Shown here: positions 1 through 7,290 of the stretch, in pieces
Layout of the letters: every line of letters starts with the position of its first letter
Numbering within the stretch: position 1 is the first letter of the stretch
Assembly (NCBI RefSeq): GCF_000429905.1
Contig: NZ_AUCT01000046.1
Location: 1 to 23,700, forward strand
Direction: 5' to 3'
Source of the DNA: Desulfatibacillum aliphaticivorans DSM 15576
Lineage (GTDB): Bacteria; Desulfobacterota; Desulfobacteria; Desulfobacterales; Desulfatibacillaceae
Length of the DNA stretch: 23,700 bases
Made by a program: the position numbers and the translations under genes
The notes under the pieces: generated by a model
Told to the model about the DNA's origin: nothing
The model's input: the letters and a program-made list of their open reading frames with translations, nothing else
The model's database searches: none

Positions 1-1
1 A

Positions 2-313
2 AAGGAGCAGAGCAACAATTTTGATGCATTGATCGCTTGTCATTCTCTGGTCATGATCCGTTATCTTCTGCTCGTGTACATTTTGGGCAAACGGCAAATG
101 ACCGGCCCCGTGGGGCCGCTTTTCAGGGAATTGTCCGATGATCAGAATGTATTGGTTGTCGCCCAGTCTTTATGGGAAAAGGTCAAGGAATTGCTTTTGG
201 GATCAAGGCAGGTTCTTTGTTACGGAATTGAGCCTGAAGTCATGAATTACATCCTTGACATTATTGAAAAAACAATAATTGACCAGATGTCTATAGCATC
301 TGCGAAACTTTAG
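2..313 (+). CDS. C-terminal end of an IS4-like (DDE) transposase, cut by the window edge
   Basis: The reading frame is open from the first bases of the window (KEQSNNFDALIACHSLVMIRY...) to a TAG at 311-313, so the beginning lies upstream. The segment FDALIACHSLVMIRYLLLVY resembles the conserved tail of IS4-type transposases, in which a D-A-(L/I)-(I/V)-A-H-x-x-(L/I)-V-x-x-RY helix lies close to the C-terminus after the last catalytic Glu. The hydrophobic segment is part of that fold, not a membrane anchor. No terminal inverted repeat could be recognised between the stop and the sigma-factor gene, so the end of the element is not fixed. The family assignment rests on this short stretch only; another DDE family is possible. 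Confidence 0.55.
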   Translation, partial: KEQSNNFDALIACHSLVMIRYLLLVYILGKRQMTGPVGPLFRELSDDQNVLVVAQSLWEKVKELLLGSRQVLCYGIEPEVMNYILDIIEKTIIDQMSIASAKL

Positions 314-397
314 TTAGGATGATCAATACAAATCGTGCATATTTTTTTTTGAACGCCCGTGTGCTTTAAGGAATTTGCAACATTTTAATTCACATTT

Positions 398-425
398 TGT
401 AACCTTTCGTTCCCTGAAGCGTTTA
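398..425 (+). promoter_or_regulatory. Candidate ECF-type promoter of the sigma operon
   Basis: TGTAACC at 398-404 and CGTTTA at 420-425 are 15 bases apart. ECF sigma factors often recognise an AAC-containing -35 and a CGT-type -10, and commonly autoregulate. The predicted start of transcription would fall only a few bases before the ATG at 435, giving a very short leader. A weak sigma-70 pair (TTGCAA 375-380, TGTAAC 398-403) overlaps the site and is an alternative. Confidence 0.3.
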
Positions 426-434
426 TACAACGGT

Positions 435-905
435 ATGGAATTCGACTCTTTTTACAAAGAATACCGGAGCAAGGTTTTCGCGTATTTGTTGCGTATGACA
501 GGGAGCAAGGATCTTTCAATGGACCTTGTCCAGGAGAGCTTTACCCGATGCCTGGAAAGATACGCCGGGACCGAGCGCCCCGGCCCTCTGGTTTTTACCA
601 TCGCCCGCAACCTGGTGTACGATAATCATCGCAGGCAAGCCCGGTGGGACGACAGGGAAGCCCCGGAATTGGAGTCAAACGCAGACCCGGAAACCGCTTT
701 TTTAATAAAGGAAAAGGTCGAACGCGTATTAAAAGCTATGCAACGCCTGCCTGACAGCGAAAAGGAAGCGCTGGCCCTGGCGACGTCCAAAGCGCTGACG
801 TACAGGGAGATCGCCCAAGTGACAGGCGTTTCGGAAGCCAACGTTAAGGTGCGCGTGCATCGCGCAAGAAAGAGCCTTCGGCGGTTCTTGGAGGACATGA
901 CATGA
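435..905 (+). CDS. ECF-family RNA polymerase sigma factor
   Basis: A 156-residue sigma-70 family protein of extracytoplasmic-function size. Region 2 covers about residues 4-70, with the core-binding helix around DLVQESFTRCLE (30-41) and the -10-binding part ending in TIARNLVYDNHRRQ. Region 4 covers about 100-150, with the helix-turn-helix LTYREIAQVTGVSEANVKVRVHRARKSL (written here as positions 121-148). The frame is open from a TTG at 375, but the conserved domain begins right after the ATG at 435, which I prefer; no clear Shine-Dalgarno precedes either. It overlaps the next gene by 4 bases (ATGA), typical of a sigma/anti-sigma pair. It should direct polymerase to this operon and unknown targets when its partner releases it. 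Confidence 0.9.
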   Translation: MEFDSFYKEYRSKVFAYLLRMTGSKDLSMDLVQESFTRCLERYAGTERPGPLVFTIARNLVYDNHRRQARWDDREAPELESNADPETAFLIKEKVERVLKAMQRLPDSEKEALALATSKALTYREIAQVTGVSEANVKVRVHRARKSLRRFLEDMT

Positions 906-1492
906 ACCTGGATGAATTACTGATCAGCCAGTTTTTAGACGACGAACTGGCGTTGAAAGACAAGCTGCGCTTTCTGGAAGTCTTGAATGCGCAGCCGGAA
1001 TACTCCAAAGAAGCAATGGCGCTGGTGCGGCAGGAAATTCTATTGGATGACGCCCATGCCGGCCTTGCCCCTGGCTTGGAGGAGGACGCCTTTCCGGCGG
1101 CCGCCATATGCAAATCCTCAGAATCTATAAGAATTTTTAAATATGCAGGCGCCCTGGCGGCCGCCGCATGCCTGATATTGGCCGTGCTCACAACCGTGCT
1201 GTACCGGCAGGAAGCTCCCCCGGAAGGAACTCCCCACCGATTTGTGCTGTACATGCCGGAGGCGAAGGAGGTCTCCATCGCGGGCAGTTTTAACGACTGG
1301 ACGAGCGTGCCCATGGAAAGGGCCGGGCATAACGGATACTGGGAGGCTGTTTTGGTGTTGCCTCCCGGAGAATATCGATTCAGCTATTTGACGGACAAAA
1401 ACAAACCCATTGCCGATCCAACCATCCTGGCCAGAGAACGCGACGGATTCGGCGGCATGAATTCCATTCTTAACGTGGCGAGGCAAATATGA
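902..1492 (+). CDS. Membrane anti-sigma-like protein with C-terminal CBM48/AMPK-type glycogen-binding domain
   Basis: A 196-residue protein in three parts. An acidic, helical N-terminus (about 1-70, LISQFLDDELALKDKLRFLEVL) looks like the sigma-binding region of anti-sigma factors, although no HxxxCxxC zinc motif is present. A single membrane segment spans about 81-101. An early-set beta-sandwich domain of the isoamylase/AMPK glycogen-binding type covers about 111-192, with GSFNDW at 128-133, GYWEAVLVLPPGEYRFSY and a closing DGFGGMNSILNV. The start overlaps the sigma gene (ATGA), and the end overlaps the next gene (ATGA at 1489-1492). Inferred role: it holds the sigma factor at the inner membrane and its outer domain may respond to a polysaccharide or envelope ligand. 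The anti-sigma role comes from position and topology, the C-terminal domain from sequence motifs. Confidence 0.75.
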   Translation: MNLDELLISQFLDDELALKDKLRFLEVLNAQPEYSKEAMALVRQEILLDDAHAGLAPGLEEDAFPAAAICKSSESIRIFKYAGALAAAACLILAVLTTVLYRQEAPPEGTPHRFVLYMPEAKEVSIAGSFNDWTSVPMERAGHNGYWEAVLVLPPGEYRFSYLTDKNKPIADPTILARERDGFGGMNSILNVARQI

Positions 1493-1821
1493 AAAAACTC
1501 CTGCCGGCGTGCGTATTGCTCATACTGTTATTTTTCGGATGCGCCGGAAAAATGCACTACACTCTTCTGGAAAAAGGGACTGTAACCCTCTATTTAAAGG
1601 CCCCGAAAGCGCAAACCGTGGAGGTGCTCTCTTCAAGCACCAATTACCAGGCCATCCGGGCGACGCGAGGAAAAAAGGGCGTATGGTCAGTGAATGTTCC
1701 CGCCAACAAGCCCTTTGACTATTTCTATCTGGTGGACGGCGAGCCTTTTACCCCGCCGTGCCTGTTGTCGCGTCCAGACGGCTTTGGCGGAAAAACATGC
1801 ATTTTCGACCCTGCGCAGTAA
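1489..1821 (+). CDS. Small lipoprotein with early-set (AMPK-CBM-like) domain
   Basis: A 110-residue protein starting with a lysine-containing signal peptide and FFGC at 15-18, so Cys18 is the likely lipidation site (an acceptable but not canonical lipobox). The rest is a beta-rich early-set domain: GTVTLYLKAPKAQTVEVLSSST, then KKGVWSVNVPANKPFDYFYLVDGE. It ends with RPDGFGGKTCIFDP, matching the RDGFGGMNSILNV end of the preceding protein, so the two are related by duplication of this module. It is translationally coupled to the upstream gene (ATGA overlap). The GSFNDW-type binding motif is not preserved, so sugar binding is uncertain. It probably acts in the periplasm or at the outer membrane with the anti-sigma-like protein. 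Confidence 0.7.
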   Translation: MKKLLPACVLLILLFFGCAGKMHYTLLEKGTVTLYLKAPKAQTVEVLSSSTNYQAIRATRGKKGVWSVNVPANKPFDYFYLVDGEPFTPPCLLSRPDGFGGKTCIFDPAQ

Positions 1822-1902
1822 CCTTCTCTTCATTTGTGCGTTTAATGAATGAGAGCGGCGCGCCCCAAAGAACAAAGCCAAGCAACGCATGGAGATAATC
1901 CA

Positions 1903-2820
1903 ATGAAAAAGAAAATAGCCTTAGTGCTGGTATTTTTATCGGTCTTCGCATTCCCGGCGCTGGCCGCAAATGAGGACGCCCAATACTCCACGGCGGTCAG
2001 TAACAACATGAGAGCCATGGTGCAAGCGGGCATTCCGCAAGACGACGCCGAGGATTTTACCGCCAGAATGACCCAAAACCGCTTCTCGGAAAGGCAAATG
2101 GTCAAAGCCCAGAACATGGTGGCTCAAGCCCAGCAACAGGGGCTTTCCGGAGAAGCTGTCATGGCGAAAGGCATGGAGGGCATGGCGAAAAAGGCTTCGG
2201 CTGAGTCCGTATTATCGGCCATGGAGGGAGTTGCGTCCAGGCAGGCCTACGCCTCCAAGCAGGCGGGAGACCTTGTTCAGCAGAGAGACAGGACCCATCA
2301 GGTCGCCCAAACCATAGATGAAGCCATGGCGGCCGGGCTGAATGAAGAGGATTGCGACCGGGTAGCCCAGCAGTTGAAGCAAAGAGACAGGGTTCAAGAT
2401 CCCGAGCTTTGCGATCAAAGTTTTGAAACCGCCAGGGACCTCTCCCGTGTGGGAGTCACCTCCAAAACCACGGCGGATGTGGTGTCCAAGGCTTTGTCTA
2501 AAGGATACGACTCCGACGACATGAAAGGCCTGAGGACGTCCTTCATGACGAAAGCCAGAACCTATCAACCTGAGGAACTTGGCCAGCAATACGCCAAAGG
2601 CATTACCGAAGGCGTAGCCCCCGCCCAACTGGGCAGCGGACTTGGCGGGCAAAGCCGCGGCGGTTACGGCGGGAGCGACTCCAGCGGCGGCGCCGGCAAC
2701 GGCGGAGGTTCGGGAGGCGGCAACGGCGGCGGTAGTGGCGGAGGTTCGGGCGGCGGTAGTGGCGGCGGCTCGGGCGGCGGTAGTGGCGGCGGCTCCGGAG
2801 GCGGACGCGGAGGGAAGTAA
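1903..2820 (+). CDS. Secreted protein of unknown function with a Gly/Ser-rich repeat tail
   Basis: A 305-residue protein. The ATG at 1903 is chosen because GGAGAT lies 7 bases upstream and a clean signal peptide follows (MKKKIALVLV..., cleavage near FPALA at 17-21). The frame itself opens at 1849. Residues about 22-243 are charged and helical, rich in Ala, Gln, Lys and Asp, with repeated phrases such as KAQNMVAQAQQQGLSGEAV and ADVVSKALSKGYDSDDMKG that suggest short helical repeats. From about residue 244 the chain becomes Gly/Ser: GGSGGGSGGGS repeats ending GGRGGK. I do not recognise a family. It lies 81 bases after the lipoprotein gene and is probably part of the ECF regulon. The tail may be a flexible linker or anchor. 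Confidence 0.75.
   Translation: MKKKIALVLVFLSVFAFPALAANEDAQYSTAVSNNMRAMVQAGIPQDDAEDFTARMTQNRFSERQMVKAQNMVAQAQQQGLSGEAVMAKGMEGMAKKASAESVLSAMEGVASRQAYASKQAGDLVQQRDRTHQVAQTIDEAMAAGLNEEDCDRVAQQLKQRDRVQDPELCDQSFETARDLSRVGVTSKTTADVVSKALSKGYDSDDMKGLRTSFMTKARTYQPEELGQQYAKGITEGVAPAQLGSGLGGQSRGGYGGSDSSGGAGNGGGSGGGNGGGSGGGSGGGSGGGSGGGSGGGSGGGRGGK
2690..2812 (+). repeat. Tandem GGC-rich repeat encoding (GGGS)n
   Basis: Short units of the type GGCGGTAGTGGCGGC and GGCGGCTCGGGCGGC are repeated in tandem, encoding the Gly/Ser tail of the preceding entry. Serine codons vary (AGT, TCG, TCC), so the repeat is imperfect at DNA level, but it remains a likely site of copy-number change by slippage. Confidence 0.8.
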
Positions 2821-2843
2821 TCACCCTTATCATTTCGAATATG

Positions 2844-2884
2844 AAAAAAGGCTCGGTCCCTAAATTGGGGCCTGGCCTTTTTTT
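2844..2884 (+). terminator. Intrinsic terminator after the ECF operon
   Basis: GGTCCC and GGGGCC pair around the loop TAAATT, flanked by AAAAAAGGC on the left and GGCCTTTTTTT on the right. The T tract makes this a convincing rho-independent terminator for the plus strand. Confidence 0.85.
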
Positions 2885-3039
2885 GTTGGGCGCGGCGATT
2901 TTTCTGGCTTCTCAGGGTGGATTCCGGGGCTTCAAATTGTTCAACCTGACTTTCACTTATGTTTTTAGCGCAAAATTTGGTATATTGTCGGGAAGGCTAT
3001 ACGCCAAAATACAAACCTAACACATAAGGAGTATGGGTT

Positions 3040-4205
3040 ATGGCTGACATGACAGCTCCGGTGACCGCGCCTCCGACGCAGGAGGAGCTTTTGCTGCGCC
3101 TTTCCAAGGTTCGCGAGGGCATGGAAAAGGCCGGCCTGGATTATTACCTGACGGCGCATACGGACAATGTCTACTACCTGACTAATTTTTCGTACATTCC
3201 GTTTGAACGGCCTTTTTTTTGATCATCGCCGCAGACGGATCGCAGGTGATGATTTTGCCGGGTCTGGAGCTAAGCCACGCCCAGGACAGGGTGATTCCGG
3301 ACGTGGTTTATAAAACCTATTACGAATATCCCGCTCCCCCCGGCAAGGGGTTTGAGGACGCCTTGAAAGAGGTGATTCCGTCCAGCGCCAAGGTGGGAGT
3401 AGAGTCGTCCCTTTCTCTGGCCTTAAAAAACGTAGCTCCCGGAGATGTGACGGTCATCGACCTTGTGGATGAAGCGCGGGTCGTGAAGTCCGATTACGAG
3501 GTGGGGCGCATAGCCTATGCTGCGCAGGTTTGCGACGAAGGGCTTAAGAAAATCTTTGAGCTTAGCAAGCCGGAAGCCATGGAGCTGACCTTCTTCAGCG
3601 AGGCGGGCCGGCACATGATGGGCAAGGTGGTCATGGAGGTTCCCGGCCTGAACCTGCTGGTTTCCAAATTTCTCGGCGCGGTGTGGCCCAAGAATCTGTC
3701 CGCTCAGCCGCATTCGGTTCCGGGGCTGTTTGACCTCCTGGAGGAAGGCGGCCCCCAGGTCACAATAATCGCGGCCCAGGCGGACGGTTATTCCGCGGAG
3801 CTGGAGCGCACCTTTTTTATCGGAAGCGTTCCCGAGGAAGCCAAGACGCCTTTCAAAGTCATGGAAGAGGCGCGGGCGCTGGCGTATGACCTGGTCAAAC
3901 CGGGCGTCAGAGCGGAAGACGTGGACCGGGCGGTCTTGAAGGTGCTGCAGGACGCCGGATACGGCGATTGCATCCTGCACAGGACCGGCCATGGATTTGG
4001 AATAACAGGGCACGAGCCTCCTTGGATCGCCCTGGGAAGCGACGCCGTCCTGGAAAAAAATATGGTTATCAGCATCGAACCAGGCATTTACATCCAGGGC
4101 TTGGGGGGATTTCGGCATTCGGACACGGTTTTGGTGACGGACAATGGCTGCCAGTCTTTGACGAACGGACCTGTCGGGCTGGAGGATCTGATTTTGCCCG
4201 TCTAA
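3040..4205 (+). CDS. M24-fold creatinase/Xaa-Pro peptidase-like protein with a frame break at a T8 run
   Basis: Two frames encode one protein. The first (3040-3222) gives the start of the creatinase N-terminal domain (TDNVYYLTNFSYIPFERPFF) and stops at TGA 3220-3222. The second continues from the TTG at 3219 (LIIAADGSQVMILPG...) to TAA at 4205. Joined, they give about 388 residues, the usual length. AAGGAG before 3040 supports that start. The C-terminal pita-bread domain retains HRTGHGFGITGHE and ISIEPGIY. Three of the five metal ligands of true M24 peptidases are altered: the DxG position reads AAQ, the second Asp is Glu in SAELERTF, and the final Glu is lost in GGFRHSDTVLV. It therefore resembles the metal-independent creatinase-like branch; the substrate is unknown. 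The break may be a real mutation, a sequencing slip or productive slippage. Confidence 0.75.
3211..3222 (+). other. Frame break at a run of eight T
   Basis: CC followed by eight T and GA. Read in the first frame it gives Pro-Phe-Phe-stop. One extra T, or a -1 slip on the T run, gives Pro-Phe-Phe-Leu-Ile-Ile-Ala and restores the full protein. Runs of 8 or more T are prone both to polymerase slippage and to sequencing error. Confidence 0.8.
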
Positions 4206-4236
4206 TTTTTTATCCGGAAAAACCCATGGAGGGGAA

Positions 4237-4740
4237 ATGAGCCCACATATTCCGCAGGAGAAAGGCGTCATGACATGGCTGCCCGGCCTGCTTCTGGCTT
4301 TAGCGGTTATTGCGTTTTCGGCTATTGGCTTTATTACGGCTTTAATTTGCATATTTGCACTGCCCGACAAAACTGTGCAGCCCTGGCCCGCAGCAGGGAT
4401 TTATTTTGCCTGCGCCCTTGTTCTCAGCGTACTGGTCTATGTTTTCGGCAGGGTCAATTTGCGAAAATACTCCCTGACGCCCGGGGAGGACGGCGGACCG
4501 CCCCCGGTGGGTTTTGTCTTGAAAGAGAGCGCTTCGGACAAGGCATTGAAATGGATCGTCCTGATCTACCCAATAATATTTGCATTTTGGGGCATAATGA
4601 TCGGACTGATCTGCATTTTTGCATTGCCGGATGAGACGGTTCAGCCGCAAGTCTCGGTCTGTTTTTTCATTTCTTCGGTAATCATCATGCTTTCCAGCCT
4701 TCTGGCCATAATCAGGACAACAGGCAAAACAAAAGGCTGA
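4237..4740 (+). CDS. Small four-helix membrane protein with internal duplication
   Basis: A 167-residue hydrophobic protein with four predicted membrane segments in two pairs, separated by a hydrophilic stretch (about 73-103). Each half carries almost the same phrase: ALICIFALPDKTVQP after the first helix and GLICIFALPDETVQP after the third, followed by a second helix. This points to a tandem duplication of a two-helix unit. GGAGGGG lies just before the ATG at 4237; a second ATG at 4270 is possible but lacks such a site. It follows the M24 gene by 31 bases. No family recognised. Confidence 0.7.
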   Translation: MSPHIPQEKGVMTWLPGLLLALAVIAFSAIGFITALICIFALPDKTVQPWPAAGIYFACALVLSVLVYVFGRVNLRKYSLTPGEDGGPPPVGFVLKESASDKALKWIVLIYPIIFAFWGIMIGLICIFALPDETVQPQVSVCFFISSVIIMLSSLLAIIRTTGKTKG

Positions 4741-4762
4741 GTGTAAAATCAGGAGCGCATCT

Positions 4763-5602
4763 TTGTTCGATCAACTGGAAAAAATAAATCAAAGGCCCTT
4801 ACCCTATGAATTTTATACGGCGCAGGATTTGTGGGATGATGACTACGTTTCCACACAAATGCTGAAATATCATTTGAATCCGGACTCGGACCTGGCGTCC
4901 CGGAAGATGGAGTTCATTGACCGGTCCGCTCAATGGATCGCCGCCCGTTTTGGCCTGGGAGAGGGCAAGAGCGTTTGCGACTTCGGCTGCGGCCCGGGCT
5001 TGTACACTTCCCGATTCGCCCAAACCGGCGCCAAAGTAACCGGGCTGGATTTCTCTCGCAATTCCCTGGCTTACGCCAAAAGAAAGGCGGAGGAAAACGG
5101 CTTTGATATTGAATATCGCCTGGGCAACTACCTGGATTTTCAATCAGATGAAAAATACGATCTGATCACCATGATCTACCTGGACTTTTGCCCTTTAAGC
5201 CCGGAGCAGAGAAAAACGCTCCTGGATATTTTCCAAATGCATCTCAAAGACGACGGCCGCGTTTTTATGGATGTGCTTACACTGGCCTTTTTCGAGCAGT
5301 CGAAAGAGGAGAAGACTTACGAATATTCGGCCCAGGACGGTTTTTGGGCGGCCGGCCCTTATTATGTTTTCAACAACACCTGGAAGTACACGGACATCAA
5401 TCTGCTTTTGAACAAGCATGTCATTGTGGAGGAAAACCGCACACGGGAAATCTGCAACTGGCTGCAATGCTTTGACAGGAACAGCTTTGCGCAAGAAGCG
5501 GAGGCCGGCGGTTTTGAAGTTTTGGAGTCTTATTCCAATACCGCGGGCGAGGTTTTTGAAGAAAAAGGGACGGAAATGGCGATGGTCCTGAAAAAACATT
5601 GA
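4763..5602 (+). CDS. Class I SAM-dependent methyltransferase
   Basis: A 279-residue cytosolic protein. Motif I is VCDFGCGPGL (71-80), followed by the acidic residue that binds the ribose of SAM in VTGLDFS (Asp96), then a motif IV-like YDLITMIYLDFCPLS and a motif V-like region LKDDGRVFMDVL. The start is TTG, supported by AGGAG at 4751-4755 seven to eight bases upstream. It follows the membrane protein by 22 bases and may be co-transcribed with it. The fold is clear; the substrate is not. The C-terminal third (WLQCFDRNSFAQEAEAGGF) resembles the cap of methyltransferases acting on small molecules. Confidence 0.85.
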   Translation: MFDQLEKINQRPLPYEFYTAQDLWDDDYVSTQMLKYHLNPDSDLASRKMEFIDRSAQWIAARFGLGEGKSVCDFGCGPGLYTSRFAQTGAKVTGLDFSRNSLAYAKRKAEENGFDIEYRLGNYLDFQSDEKYDLITMIYLDFCPLSPEQRKTLLDIFQMHLKDDGRVFMDVLTLAFFEQSKEEKTYEYSAQDGFWAAGPYYVFNNTWKYTDINLLLNKHVIVEENRTREICNWLQCFDRNSFAQEAEAGGFEVLESYSNTAGEVFEEKGTEMAMVLKKH

Positions 5603-5831
5603 TATGTCCCGGTGTTAAAAAATTCACACCCCTTCCCTGAGGGGCAAAGGGTATTTTTTCTTGACACCACTGGCAAATATTACAACAATGGAGCATTGTG
5701 TTAAGTCTCTTGCCAACCCGTTTTTTTGGATCAGACTAGTTAAATTACGCCGGGAAAAGCGAAGGTCATTCCCGCGGCTTATCCTGGATAGCGCTTTAGG
5801 AATTCTTACTATATCGACGGAGGTGGTCACC

Positions 5832-6761
5832 ATGCACAAAACCCTGAACAGTCGCCTTGTCCCAGTCTTACTGCTCGCAGCTCTTGTGGTGCTGCTTTCC
5901 GTTACTGGGGGATGCGTGAAAAAATCGGAAGTCACATGGGCGAACGGAGAATACGCCAATCCCAATGATGAAGTGACCGTGGAAAGAGTGTTAGCGCTCT
6001 GCCCGCCGGTTCCCGCTCCCGTGGAGGAGCCCAAACCCGCACCCGCACCCGTTCCCGTTCCTTTGCCGGAACCGACGGCCAAGTACACGCCCAAACCCAA
6101 GCCGGTTGTTGTGCCGGAAATTCCCGGACTTCGGACGGATCGCCGTTCTTACCTGATTCCCAACCCGGATGAAACCGCTTACGAGGATTTTGGACTGTGC
6201 GCGTACACTTTGCTGCCCCACATGTATCCTTCACAAAACAGCGGCATCTACAACCGTTACGTGAAGATGCACCAGGCTTTCAAAAGCATTCCCCAGTTTG
6301 AAAAACAGGAACGCAGAGGCCCGGATGAGGTCAATGTTTTGTACTGGAACTTGAAAAGGCAGGCCTTTAGCGAAAATGCGTACAAAATCTTTGACATGTC
6401 CCACGGCTTTTACGTCCAGAATTACGACTACCAAAGGGCGAAAGGGTTCCTGGATCAGTGCAACCTGAATCAATCCGGCGGACCTTACATCATAGCAGCA
6501 AGGGGCCAGTTGACCGGCATGTCCGGCAACGACCCGGACCAGCAGGAATTGCTGGTCATCGACCTTTCCAGGGTCCATGAGGACGCTTTTAAAGGCGTGG
6601 TTGCTTCTTTCTTCCATCGCGTTCTGAAAAATCAATTCACCTGGAAGGATCATTTCGAGCTTAACCGGATCCAAGCCGCCGTCTCCGGACCTGCAAGCGG
6701 CCAGAAGCCGGACGTCTATCTGCTCAAATGGGTCAACGGTTCATACGCCGTCGCTAAATAG
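5832..6761 (+). CDS. Proline-rich lipoprotein of unknown function
   Basis: A 309-residue protein. The frame opens at 5661, but the ATG at 5832 is preferred because GGAGGTGG precedes it and a lipoprotein signal follows (VPVLLLAALVVLLSVTGGC, Cys28). A Pro/Lys/Val-rich stretch (about 59-98, PAPVPVPLPEP and KPKPVVVPEIP) looks like a periplasm-spanning or wall-crossing linker. The remaining domain (about 100-309) is mixed alpha/beta, with phrases such as YTLLPHMYP, GPYIIAARGQLTGM and QELLVIDLSRVHEDAFKGVVASFF. I recognise no family. A Cys pair (53 and 124) could form a disulfide in the periplasm. It is a single gene bounded downstream by a strong terminator. Confidence 0.75.
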   Translation: MHKTLNSRLVPVLLLAALVVLLSVTGGCVKKSEVTWANGEYANPNDEVTVERVLALCPPVPAPVEEPKPAPAPVPVPLPEPTAKYTPKPKPVVVPEIPGLRTDRRSYLIPNPDETAYEDFGLCAYTLLPHMYPSQNSGIYNRYVKMHQAFKSIPQFEKQERRGPDEVNVLYWNLKRQAFSENAYKIFDMSHGFYVQNYDYQRAKGFLDQCNLNQSGGPYIIAARGQLTGMSGNDPDQQELLVIDLSRVHEDAFKGVVASFFHRVLKNQFTWKDHFELNRIQAAVSGPASGQKPDVYLLKWVNGSYAVAK

Positions 6762-6780
6762 CCGGCCCAACCGATAAACA

Positions 6781-6829
6781 AAAAAAGAGGCGTAGGGACA
6801 AATTTTGTCTCACGCCTCTTTTTTTTTGT
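6781..6829. terminator. Bidirectional terminator between convergent genes
   Basis: AAAAAAGAGGCGT and ACGCCTCTTTTTT are perfectly complementary, and the inner GACAAA/TTTGTC also pairs. With A and T tracts on both sides it can end transcription of the lipoprotein gene on the plus strand and of the hsp20 pair on the minus strand. Confidence 0.92.
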
Positions 6830-6839
6830 TGAATGGCTT

Positions 6840-7256
6840 TTACGCAGCGTGCACTTCAATCTTTCTGGGCTTGGCTTTCTCCACCTTCGGCAATACCAGA
6901 CGCATCACGCCGTTTTTTAAGGACGCCTGGATCTTGCTCTGGTCAATGTCGTTGGAAAGGGTGAAACGCCGGTAATACCTTCCGGTCCCGTACTCGCGGG
7001 CCATATAAACCTGCCCTTCCTTTTCCTGGGGCTGCACGTCTCCGGTAATGGTGAGCACGTTGTCCCGCAGATCGATTTCCAGATCGTCCGCCGCCACTCC
7101 GGGCATGTCCGCCAACAAGACGATGTCCGCGTCTTTTTCAAAAATATCCACTTCGGGAACGTACATGCGGCCCGGACGGGTTTGCTCGGCGGGCCCGCTC
7201 ACCTCGGTTTTTTCCTTTGCCACTAGATTTTTGTCCTTGTTTTCAGTATTCGACAT
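6840..7256 (-). CDS. Hsp20/alpha-crystallin small heat-shock protein (second of a pair)
   Basis: A 138-residue chaperone. The alpha-crystallin domain spans about 33-126: YVPEVDIFEKDADIVLLADMPGV, then LEIDLRDNVLTITGDV, REYGTGRYYRRFTLSNDID, and the closing LKNGVMRLVLPK with the G-V-L/M-x-L signature. The N-terminal arm is short and charged. The C-terminal tail ends KPRKIEVHAA, carrying the IxV motif that docks neighbouring subunits. AAGGAGG lies six bases before the ATG. It sits 34 bases after the other hsp20 gene and is very likely co-transcribed. Such pairs form mixed oligomers holding unfolded proteins for refolding. Confidence 0.95.
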   Translation of the reverse strand: MSNTENKDKNLVAKEKTEVSGPAEQTRPGRMYVPEVDIFEKDADIVLLADMPGVAADDLEIDLRDNVLTITGDVQPQEKEGQVYMAREYGTGRYYRRFTLSNDIDQSKIQASLKNGVMRLVLPKVEKAKPRKIEVHAA

Positions 7257-7290
7257 GGGGAGCCTCCTTGTTGCGATGTCATGAACAGTC

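Noticed and set aside
2603..2863. Arg-rich and Ala-rich frames over the Gly/Ser repeat
   Set aside because: They are low-complexity shadows of the GGC-rich repeat in other phases.
3423..4370. Long minus-strand frame opposite the M24 gene
   Set aside because: The plus-strand frame carries M24 motifs; the reverse translation shows no domain and is explained by codon bias.
5620..5665. CCCCTTCCCTGAGGGG followed by a T-rich stretch as a terminator of the methyltransferase gene
   Set aside because: The stem is only four pairs and the T tract is separated by about ten bases, so it is too weak to call.
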